This document shows positions 53,534 through 64,000 of a stretch of DNA of 64,000 bases, piece by piece. How positions within the stretch are numbered: position 1 is the stretch's first letter; each line of letters opens with the position of its first letter. The notes under the pieces were generated by a model. The model was given only the letters and a program-made list of their open reading frames with translations. It had not been told where the DNA came from and made no database searches. The DNA comes from Isoperla grammatica (taxonomy: Eukaryota > Arthropoda > Insecta > Plecoptera > Perlodidae), in the NCBI GenBank assembly GCA_945910005.1, contig OX246739.1, forward strand, positions 4,556,001-4,620,000, in the 5' to 3' direction. A program made the position numbers and the translations under genes.

Positions 53534-53546
53534 CCTGCCATCTCCT
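53534..53546 (-). repeat. Right terminal inverted repeat
   Basis: CCTGCCATCTCCT, next to TTAA, is the inverted match of the left end with one mismatch. Confidence 0.8.
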
Positions 53547-53550
53547 TTAA

Positions 53551-56500
53551 ATGGGGTAATATTCAGTGGTAAAAATTCAAAACATTTAATTTTGGAGAAC
53601 GCGCACATATATCTATAATATGATCTTTAACACATTTTGGTTCACGAATATGTTCGTGCGCCAGTATAAATCAACCATTTGTGCCGGTTCACGAAATAAT
53701 TCGTCTACCACATACTTAAAATATATCGTCTTTTACACACTACTCAATATTACATTTAACGTCACGAGTTTGTAATTATTATCTGTTATTTTGTATTTCT
53801 GTTCTTCATTTCTGTCAGCGTTACACTTACAACACATGAGATTGTGTTGATACAAAATGTTGCAACATCTATGCGCGCATTTGATATTTGTGTGATATGC
53901 TGCGAAGCGTGATCACTATAGAGTGTTGTTGTACAATCCATAGTCGTTACCATTGTTCTACATTTGACGTGATTCTTGTACGGTAGAACTTTTAACAGAT
54001 TTAACAGATTTTCCAGTGCATGTTTATATTAACTTCGTTATGTCGATTTGCATATTCAGTTTCCGTTCATGCATTTCATTTTTTTTTTTTAAATCACATC
54101 ACAACTTGTGAACTGTTTTCCGCGCAAGCGTCAAGGGTGAGTACCACTAACCGGGGTAAGCTTTGGCGGTCCGCTTTACGCTCACAACCCACATTAAAAT
54201 TATTATTATTCCACGGTTCTAAAAAATTGAATAATACAATACATTATTTTAACATTTAGGTGTCCTTAGTTTTACATTTTCGATCACAGTTTATTCAGTT
54301 TAAGATTTATTTTATCATAACATCCTGTTCTTATGGGCAGATCATGTTGTATGTGGCTCTCGTGTTAAGGCCAAGAGGGAAAATGATGCCCACTTCAAGC
54401 TTTTTACTCCGTGAACTTTAGGTAGCTGTTTTCTACAGCGGATACAGTCTTAGATTGGTCATTATTTGAAAGTAAACATATATGTACAGAAAAAGACTGA
54501 AATGTGTGCATGAAAAAATGAACAAACGAAAATGACAACCGAGCTCTACACAATCTATACCAACGATTCCTATTCCTAGTTAATGGTTAACGATAGATAA
54601 ATAATATATACTTTGAGATTGATTTTACACCAAAAAACACCATTTAAACACCGTTCAAAAGTCCTAAAAAGAAAACCCAAAGAACAAAATATGTTTGTAA
54701 AAATCTCTTAGTGGGAAGAAATCAGGTGCACAGATTATTACGCGGCACAATCTTAATGGCTGTGAAGGAATTTCCTAAGAATGTTCGGGACTACTCTTTC
54801 AGGCTATTGAGAATGTCAGGACATATTTTAATTCTGAATCGCCGATAAAAGCCGATGATCATAGCAGCAGGAGCGGAGCTGTGCGCGGTGGCGTTGATTA
54901 CAGGGGGAGAAATGAACAAGTCGATGTTTGCGAAGGAGCCGTCAGGATATTCCGAGACTCAGTCAACGTTGGCTGATATTGATGATAACTCTCAGTGAAA
55001 TATAAATATCGCATTTTATTAAAAAGTCTTCTTTCATTGAGTTCTAATAAATGTAAAAAGACGGTGATAACTTTACGACACAATCAGGGTAGTATTTTGT
55101 ATTAAAACGTAAAGGTAAAGTAGTAAATATTTATCGGGAGAAATCGAGTCAAACCGGTGATGAAACAGTTTTCACGTTCAGTAAAAACTACGATATTGAT
55201 GATGTCGCTTATTCTTCCGTAAATACATATGTTGACGTTTTGTAAAAAAAATGCACTATTATTTTAAAGAGTGACGAAAAGTTTTGTATACGGAAACACC
55301 CGAGATCTGTTTTCCCATTTTCGTGCCAATGGTTGTATCTTACAAAGTTGACGATAATCGGAATACAATGAGGCTGCCATGTTGCCATTTAATCTTTAAT
55401 CTAAACGTATTTTTACAGACTGAAGCGTTGAAATCTATAAAAAAAAAAACGAAACCCTGGAGCGGAGTTGGGATGAAACTTTCATCCAAATGATCACGAT
55501 GAAAAAGTCCTAAAAATTCTGATTCACATACATTGGTGACGTGGATAAAGGAGGATGGGGGGGGAGGGGGGGGGGGGAGTGATGAACACCTTAATAAAAA
55601 TCCTTTGAAATGGGGCACGATATCAGATTATTTCTATGACAGCAATAAATTTTGATTAAGTGAACCAAGATGATTCTTACTATTAAAATTACCAGCCAAG
55701 ATTTCTAGGGAACCCGCTCTCTATTATTCATTTTCCCTCATCTGTGTGTTAATTAAGGGAGACAAGTCCTGGCATCTGGAGCATGTTATCTCAAATGAAT
55801 TCACTAAGATTATTAACATCGCAAGTCACGTTGCGTCTAGGGATATTGCCTCGTCTGTTGGGTTGGGGGGGGGGGGGGGGGGAGAGGGCGCAGCTTGCAA
55901 AACCATCTCATGTTGATTTGCATAAGGGAATCGAAATAACAAAAAACACACCTTGCCTCTCCCTGGATTCATTTGTGTCCCCAAGTGAAGAATTATAAAA
56001 TGAAAATAATAAGTACATAGTTAAAAACATACTTGGATATAAAGTTTATTCATTTGTGTTTTGATAATAGATTGTTTTTTTGTATTGAGTATTTTTTTAT
56101 AACGATTAACTTGAAAACTATCGTTATATAGCGTCGGCTGAATCAGATTCATCACACAACGCAGGGGTCGTTATAAGGGACATCTAGTTAGAATGGGGGG
56201 GGGGGGGGGGGGTTAGGGGGCGTTGGCGTCGCAAAGAAGCCCATATGAGACGAATGGAATGAAAAAAGTACAAAAGATATGCACGAGAGTTCTCTCTGTG
56301 GGCACCGATCACCATAGGAAGGATCCACCTTCGAAAATTGCTTGTTCTTTTGAAATTTCACGTTAGTTTAAGCGGCATTAATTAAGTATTTATACTCCCA
56401 AAAAAATTGTCGGTCAGCAACCTTAGCTAAGTCAGAGATGAGGCAGATATTTGTATTCAACAAACATATATATCGTAAAATTGTCCATCCACTCTTGAGA

Positions 56501-58184
56501 GATTGTTCATTTTAATCCCTAATTCATTAAAATATCATTTTTTAAAGATTCGTATATGAAATAACCGCGATTGTCATCGGCGAATATTGCTTCTCTACCA
56601 CGAGGACACTCTGTTACGCCTGACTTGTTTCCTTTGGATTTTAGAACACGGAGAAACTTGTTCAGTAAGGTATGTTTTATATTACTGCATCTCGAAGCAA
56701 GTGTTTTTTTCTAACAGACAACGATGGGAAATGCGGTGTTTGGGGGTGGAAAGGGGGGGGGGGGTTGAAAGTACCAAAGGTGGTGCTGTTTTTTTGACCA
56801 AGGATGAGATGAAACAACTTCGAACCGTAAATCAAACAGAAAATTAATTAAATACCATTTCTCACGCTTCCTTCTTTTCTTCGTAACAATGCGTTACTCG
56901 GCGAAACTTCACCTTCTGCTTTGTACGAAGAGTAAAGGAATTTCCCAACAACCTCTTTGGAACATTTTTCTTCAATTTTCAATTGCTTTGTGATTTACTA
57001 GATCGTTCAGCGGTGGAAACTTTAGTTTACCCCGTGGGCAGCGTATCCGCCGCCCCAGTGCAGAGAGATGTGAAGTGAAGGAGCGATACTACTCATAAAT
57101 AATACAGTGTTTGTGTGGAATACATCGAAAAAGATCGACTCTGCACCAGAGAAATCGGCTTTTGAACATTTCGAGAATGTTTTTATTTCTGTGTAGGGAA
57201 CACGCGTTGCAGAACACGAACCTCTTCCAGCCGAAGAGACAGGCATACAGACATACAGTGTGAATAGGACTTGTCGAAACACGTTGAGGTGTGAATGCTG
57301 CAGCGCTCGAGTTATCTGTTTTACTTAAGTGTTGCGGGAAACAAACACCGTGAGATGATTCGCCAATATAACAAACATTTTTAACTAAAATAGCAGTTTC
57401 TTGAGCAACAACTTCAAATCAAACAACTACAAACTAGAACAGAATAGGATATTAACGGGCTCGTTTCCTGTCTCCTCTGTAATAATTAACATATTTGCAA
57501 CAAAAATAATGTCCCTCAAAAGTATCTTAAAATTCAATGTCTCAAAGACTTAAACTCGAGTCCCATCGAGTATAAGAGACCAATATCAAGATCTAGATGA
57601 TGCACTATATATATATATATATATATATTATAGCGTATCCTGTCCCCCCCCCAACCTCCCCTCTCTCCTACATTCTACTCTTTTTAACCTTCAATCATCT
57701 ATATCACTACTTCAAATTAATATTCTTTACCATGACAATACACGCTTTCATGTGCTAAAAACTTTTTATACATTCTTACATCAGATATATTGAATATCTA
57801 CTATACATGTATAGATAGATATCCGAGCACTGATGTGATTCCTTCAGCATATTTACCTCAAGGGTTGAATTCAATAATACTTGACAAAAAGGTGGAACTT
57901 GTATACTTTTGGCCAGCACTGTACCGTACGCCCCAGGTTAGGCAGTCAATCCACTTTACGGGGTTTGAGTATTGAATTTCTTCGCATACATGGATTTTTT
58001 CACATCAATTTCAAGAAAGTGTTATCGGTTGTGGCGAAGCAATCGAGGGCCCCGTCCTGCGCGACACAGTAATGTAATTCTAGTCAAACGCAAATCTCCT
58101 TGCATAACTTATATGAAAGTTTTCTCTCCGAGACGACGTCCACACATTCATCTTGGATAATCCCACCATTGAAACTATCTAAGG
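53551..58184. other. AT-rich sequence with G-run tracts, no gene recognised
   Basis: Runs of nine or more G on the plus strand occur near 55565, 55865, 56197 and 56755, and an (AT)n microsatellite at 57606-57628. Open frames are short and lack domains or splice structure. Confidence 0.5.
57606..57628. repeat. (AT)n microsatellite
   Basis: About 11 AT dinucleotides. Confidence 0.9.
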
Positions 58185-58468
58185 TCCGATCGAAGTAGGC
58201 GAGTACTTCAGGAAAGTTTTGCAAGAAAGTACGCAACGACTTTTATGTTTAGACATCCATTACGTTGGTTTAAGGTAAATATTTCGAATTACATTATCTA
58301 TTAATTGTTATGCTCTGGATGAATCTGATCCAATCGAAGTAAACGATAATTTGAGGAAAGTTCTGGGAAAGTACACAACGAACTTTTATGTATATGAATA
58401 CATTACGTGGGGTTTTATATAATACAGATATTTCGAATTGTAATGGTATATTATGTTGTACAGATGAA
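58185..58468. repeat. Diverged tandem duplication, 144-bp offset
   Basis: The copy from 58185 and the copy from 58329 share TCCGATCGAAGTA / TCCAATCGAAGTA, GAGGAAAGTT-like, AACTTTTATGT, CATTACGT and ATTTCGAATT blocks in the same order. Each copy ends with a GATGAA. The match is clear but old. It encodes nothing I recognise. Confidence 0.65.
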
Positions 58469-61400
58469 GGAAGACATGTTGATTAAATGTTACTCTTAAA
58501 GTTAAGTGAATGAAACTCGTTGACTTTGTTGCTATGTTGCGTTGAGCTCACAATAGTTATGTGCTTATGTCTTCAACAATTTAGATATTGCTGAATACAA
58601 TACGTGTATAGTTTCAATATTGCGATCATGATATCACCATTAATTTTGATTTAATTCCCGTTATGTTTTTCATTGCCTCTAAATTCTAGTGAACATTTTA
58701 CCGTGATTGCAAAGCACATTCAAATATTTTTTGTTGATTTATAAGTTTATGGAGAGAAACGGAGCTCTTGTGTGTTATTTTATTAGGTTCGCAGTTAATT
58801 ACTCACGGTTTGGGGGTAAGTGGTAACTGGTGATAGGGCTGTAGCGCCTTAATTGAAAAATAATTAACAAATTTACTTTTTGAATCTCAATTGAAGATAA
58901 TTATAAAATGAGTTATGAGTTTATTCTTGTGTTGAGCTGTGGGTGGATATTGTGAGTGTAAGCTAATTGGGTTTCCAGCTTGTCGGTCCTTGTTTAAAGT
59001 TGCTGAGTTGTGTATTAAACCATGCTAATGAAAGTTCGGACGCTCCAGTGAAAATAAGGGCCCTTCGGTCGGGATACAGATTCACGGTCTTGCGTGTAGA
59101 AGAATTTGGGGGGGGGGGGGGTTGCTGCTCTCGCATCGTCTACGTTCTACAATAACTGCAGGCGGAGTCCTATCGGGGACAGGACAAACCACAACAATTC
59201 TAGAGTCTAGACTCTACTAGATTTGCACTAAACATAATTTCACAGATCCTATTTATTTCTAACATTAGTTTACAATCAAGATTTCTTCTTAGTTACTTTA
59301 TTCTTGATCAACCTCACAGATTACATGATCATTGGGTTTCTATTATTTTATTTATCTGAAATAAAGAAAGCTCTTCACTGTTGTAAATAAAATTAAAATA
59401 ACCGGTTTCGCCAACATTTGAGTCCTGAGATTTACCGTTAATGGGAGGTATTCGGCCAACAAACACGGCGCCTGCTAGAGGACAGTGTGTTTTGAAAGAA
59501 AAGTTTGTTGAAACCATGGTTACCAAGCCGATATTATTAAATTGGAGATAAAGTTTTGTTTTTTTTGTTAAATATTTCTGAATAATAATTTTGTATGTAC
59601 ATTTATTTATTATTTGTTATTCTTGAATGCTGAGCCAACAAAAATAGTATTATCAAAACAGCTCCTACATGGGATTTTATTTTCCAATAAATAAAAAGCC
59701 CCAGTCATTTTCTTATTTTGCAAACTCAATGGTCGTTTCTGGATTTGATTCAAACGACGAACAAAAAGTATTCCCATATCATCACTGTAAACCATGAAAA
59801 CCATCGAAATCTCTTTCAATTAAACCCACCACTTTCATCCACAGTTGAGCTGAATCATTTCACTCCGATTTGTACAGTTATTCGCTTAAATCATGTTTTC
59901 ATCTAAATCTCATCGTCACTAATGTGAAGTGCAAAGCGTCCGCTTCAGCAAATATTTTGTTCAAAAGTAGCTTCTAGTCTCCCCCTCTCGACATTTTGTT
60001 CTCTCCCTATTAATTCTCATAACTCCAGCATAACTCTTTTCTTTTAAACGCTACGATTTACTTGTATGTTGTTCCCGTTCACCATTGAAAGCGATGAGTG
60101 GTTCTGTTTCATTAGTCCGTGAATGAAAAATTTACCATTCATACCAAATAATGATTAATATCTCTCTGGGGAATTGCTCTGCAGACAAGAATGTGAAATA
60201 ACGCCACTTTTCATTTACTCCCAGTTTTGAAAAGTCTCATATTACAATTTAATAATGATTTACAAATACCAGTCACAAACTCCATGCATTTTATCAACTT
60301 CAATCAATTATAGTCGAGTTGGTATGGAACACAGAAAATCGTTTGTACAATAATTAAGGGGATAGATATGAATCATATGAGCTAAATAATGAATACATGA
60401 AAACATTTATCTATGTAAAACAATTCACAGTGTCACTTCAAAACACAACCTTATTTTACGACAGTATAACAAGAGACGGAAATTAAATTACACAAAATGC
60501 TTTGACCAATCTATTTGGAATTTAGTTTTTATAATTCCTCCTAAAAAATGTTACTTTTGAACAGAATGAAATGGACTGCTTAGTTCCTCGTAAAGCTTTC
60601 TGTAGTAGTGTCTACATCTGTCAACATGATGCATCTGCATCATGTCACGTGATTATCTAATGTGATGACATCGAATGAGAAGACATGAATGCTCTTCATA
60701 ATAGGATGTCCGAGTGATGTTATTGAAACTTATCCGAGCATTCATCTAATACAGAGGTCAGCTTGGGAGATCATTGAGCTGTGAGCGGGAGTCGAACCAG
60801 GCATCTACTGACAGGCTATAAATGAAGCAAGACACATCTGTCGATAGTGAGTACAGAAACTAATTCAACTGTTTTACCAATAGTAGTCGCCCACAGTGGC
60901 TGAAAGGGTTTAAGTGCACAAGTATTAACTGGAGTACTTAGAACACGACATATTTAGTCCTAATCTAAACAATCAAATATTTATATAACAATACTAAAGC
61001 ATTCTTCAATCATTACTCAACCATTTGGTACTATTTTTATTTTTACAAAGAATAATATGTTATTTGTTGTAGTACAAACTGGACGGCTGGTTAAAATATG
61101 TAAGTGCATAATAAACTTTATCTTTAATATCAATAAAGTACGCATCTAAAAGGTATAAACTAATCGAAATATGTAAAAATAACCAAAACGATTGATCACA
61201 TAATTATTTCCCCGTATTTTATTATACTCAAGTATCATTACCTATATAATTGTTAAGCTGGAAAATGTATCGCATTCACATTTTAATATCAAGGTGTACT
61301 CGCACACAAACCCCCACATTTGCTTCATAAGAATGCCCACCAAGCAATACATATCCGCTCCCCGTGCGATACTGTCCCACCGCTAGACTTTCCACCCCCC

Positions 61401-64000
61401 GGTCTCCGCAAGGGCTGTTTTAGCCAGGCAGCGAGACGTAACGAGGGTGCTACTAATGTATTCGGGTAATTTCTTGCAGGCGGCGCTCGCTCTTTGTTTT
61501 TGTTTGATCGTCATACTCGATAGTTACCGGAACTTCATACCAGAGTTAGACGTAGCAACATTGTGATTAGGTTTAGGCTTTTATGAGAGAGACGGAACAA
61601 GTTTCTACGCTTAGTTAATGAGGGGTTTAATGACTCTATACCTTGTTTTCGCAACACGAAGAAGACTTACTCGTGGAGTGTTCGTTAAAATGTCTTCTGC
61701 AATGTTCGTTTTTGTGATATTGATTTATTTTTTCAATGGGCGTAACGACAGCCCGCAAGAAGTTTTAAGATTCAAGAGGACCTAAAGCAGATGTAAGGAA
61801 CTGTGCCAAATTAAACCAAATGGCTTAAGTTGGTTAACGTTTTCACATACACTCAACACCATATGTCTTCGTAATTATGAAGTTAGCTCTTAGTTTTTCT
61901 ACTAATTTGATTATCATGTTTCTAAACTGATGCAATTGACGTTTTGTATGCTCAAGCACTTTTATCGTATGAGCAAATTAGACATGGTACGATGTGATAT
62001 TGGTATTGCAACATAGTTTCATATCAGCTTTGATGTTATAACAATGGATATAACCTATAATTGAAAAATAATATTAATACTATGAAAGAGTAAAGGAATT
62101 TTTAACACAGAAGCATTTTGTCATGTAGCACGTCCTGCTTAATGATTCCCTTTCATACTCTACAATTTCAATCGTGTATTGTGTTTTAAAATTGATTTTG
62201 TATACATGTTTCAATTAACACAGATATTACAATCAAATTGAAATATCAAAGCAAAACTGAAATAGAAAAAGAAAAAAGAATACTTAATTAGCATTATAAA
62301 TCGTAACTCCGAGATTGTTAAGAGTAATAATGAATAGCAAAAATTATCATATTATAGTAAAACATTGACAATTAAAATGGAATCCGTTGAAACAGCAATA
62401 TAACAAAGCAAGCGCGCACATACGCACATATACGCACATATGCAAGAGACGCATATACGCCCTATTGATACGGATATGAATAACGCACATTTAACATTAA
62501 CAGTACCGTGACAGCAGGCAGGCATTGGAATGGCTCTGAAGAGAAATTAGCAAATTTCGTCGACACTATTATTTGAAGGTAGAGGTTTGAGATTAGATCA
62601 TTATAGACCAGATGTGAAGAGAGATAAAGAGAGACAGAACAGTGAGAAATTATAGCAAAGGGTTTCAAGTCAAGATAACAATTGTGATAAGTTAAAATAG
62701 TTCCAACGCTTCATACTTCTGTTTCAAATAAAACACGAAAGCAATACTGTATCATGAAAGTTGTAAAGTAGATGAACAGCATATTCTCAAATTGTGGTGC
62801 TTCTTCAAGAACTTATTAAAACACAAACACAATTGAGCTTCTACTTTTTCCTTTAGAATCTAGTTTGCTTCTGAAGAACAATATTAATATTCTACACCTA
62901 ACAATGCATACTCATGTTTACTGTGAACGTGGCTCCCGTGAGTGTTTTACTCAGCCATAGTTGTGCTACGCTTCTTGTCTGGCCTAGAATCGTTGCTTGC
63001 TGACAGTAAACTCCGCCTACCATATGACCTGAATGCATCATAATATATGTATTAAATACTACCAGAATTAATACACCATTTACTTTTAAACTACATCACT
63101 CCCGCTACATGGATATCTTATTAAGTGGAATAAGTAATTAACTCCATGTAACGTAGACAAACTGTTCTGAATGATTAAAATTCACTTGATTAAATATTGA
63201 TTTTTATCCAGTGCATTACAAGTCAATTTTATTTTTATGAGTAAACAGAGAAATTGAAGATAAATATTTAATACATTTTCGTGCTACATTGTTATTATAG
63301 ACACATATTATAGCGCATTGTATTATCATATGTCACAGAATAAAGGATTAAGTTCATATTTCATACACTTGTTAAATATATGATTCGCAGAACTACTTCA
63401 ATGATAATGAGTGATACCAAAGAAAAATTACTATCCGTGGAGTTATCCTTGCTTTTGCTTACTAAACTGATGAAATGTCCCCACTATGTTTGCACTTATT
63501 TAATTAATCCTGAATCTAAAAGCTCTCAAAGGGAATACGAGAAGCTGAAGTTTTTGTGAAAAGACTACAAAGCATCCAATGGAGATGACGTTTTATACAT
63601 TGGCATCGTTGGTCAGCCTGGTGGACTTATATTATTATTCCATGTGATGCCTGTCCAGTTCATTGTCTTTAAATCTGTAGGCTACCTTTTCCTGTTATCA
63701 TGGTGATTTGAAAATTCTAGTCAGTTTTAACACCACTTGCTCCTCCTTTCACGGAAATATAACACTATAATAATGCTATAATCTAGTTACTTATTTTTTG
63801 TAGGAGACCTGCCCAGGGGCAATCTAAGTCCCTCTTCAGGTGAATGTGTAAGTGGGTAATACGGTATTTGGAGTAATTGGGAAGGGATGCCCGAATATTG
63901 TGATAATACCGGTAATTGTAATGGATGAATGTTTTCATTCAGTCTTTAGTTCTTCTGCAGCTAAATCATCTTAATTTAAAACTTTTCCAATAAAGAGAGT
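58469..64000. other. AT-rich sequence, no gene recognised
   Basis: Contains a G run near 59109, an isolated minus-strand B box (GGTTCGACTCC, at 60788-60798) that may mark a SINE fragment, and a GC-richer patch at about 61370-61500. I see no exon with convincing coding content. Confidence 0.45.

Larger units (their letters stand above)
51067..53546. mobile_element. Decayed TTAA-flanked DNA transposon, Kolobok-like
   Basis: A 2480-bp element lies between TTAA (51063-51066) and TTAA (53547-53550). Its ends are inverted: AGGAGAAGGCAGG on the left and, as reverse complement, AGGAGATGGCAGG on the right. A second inverted pair, TGACGTCACCAGGCTGGC, lies at 51204-51221 and 53391-53408, about 137 bp inside each end, so the element is symmetric. 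TTAA target duplication is shared by the piggyBac and Kolobok superfamilies; AGG termini point to Kolobok. Two convergent broken genes lie inside. Class assignment is from memory of these features; the boundaries are seen directly. Confidence 0.75.

Noticed and set aside
57022..57282. Minus-strand 86-codon frame with a signal-peptide-like start
   Set aside because: The hydrophobic start is weak, nothing recognisable follows, and no splice or poly(A) context supports a gene.
1..64000. Bacterial operon, phage or defence system
   Set aside because: Split genes with GT-AG introns, animal extracellular domains and satellites show eukaryotic DNA throughout; no prokaryotic gene cluster is present.

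Overview
This window is genomic DNA from an animal, most likely a bilaterian invertebrate. The introns are AT-rich, exons are bounded by GT-AG splice sites, and tandem repeats and decayed transposons are common. I lean towards a lophotrochozoan (mollusc or annelid), but that is an impression and not something the sequence proves.

One gene is clear: the plus-strand gene for peroxidasin, the secreted haem peroxidase of basement membranes. Nineteen exons between 967 and 34789 join with consistent reading phases into 1393 codons plus a stop. The order is three leucine-rich repeats, a cysteine-rich LRR cap, four Ig domains, an animal haem peroxidase domain, a basic proprotein-convertase-like site, a helical linker, a run of 13 glycines and a C-terminal VWC domain. 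The first exons (signal peptide, LRR N-terminal cap, first LRRs) are not in the window. In the text, residue 1 is the first complete codon, at 968. A poly(A) signal lies at 35047.

Two recent tandem duplications sit on splice boundaries of this gene. A 147-bp duplication doubles the 3' splice site and most of the second half of Ig1 (19806-20099). A six-copy 158-160-bp array doubles the 5' splice site of the first half of Ig4 (27283-28133). In both cases only one copy gives an open message; the others lead to a stop codon. A 21-nt microexon (25111-25131) joins Ig2 to Ig3.

The large introns hold tRNA-like SINE heads (10.4, 10.7 and 19.1 kb), a possible Penelope-like tail (7.5 kb), an old direct duplication (14.0-14.3 kb), and seven CACGTG E-boxes in about 96 bp (18.93-19.02 kb).

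Downstream of 35.1 kb I recognise no intact gene. The main structures are an 18-copy 49-bp minisatellite (36.7-37.6 kb), a tandem tRNA-like repeat (39.0-39.2 kb), a 28-copy 119-bp satellite (43.3-46.6 kb), a possible hAT-like terminus (46.7 kb), and a 2.48-kb decayed DNA transposon (51067-53546). That transposon has TTAA target duplications and AGG termini. It carries two convergent broken genes: one resembles the cysteine-rich C-terminal domain of P2X7 receptors, the other looks like a transposase fragment. The rest, to 64 kb, is AT-rich sequence with several long G runs and one diverged duplication (58.2-58.5 kb).
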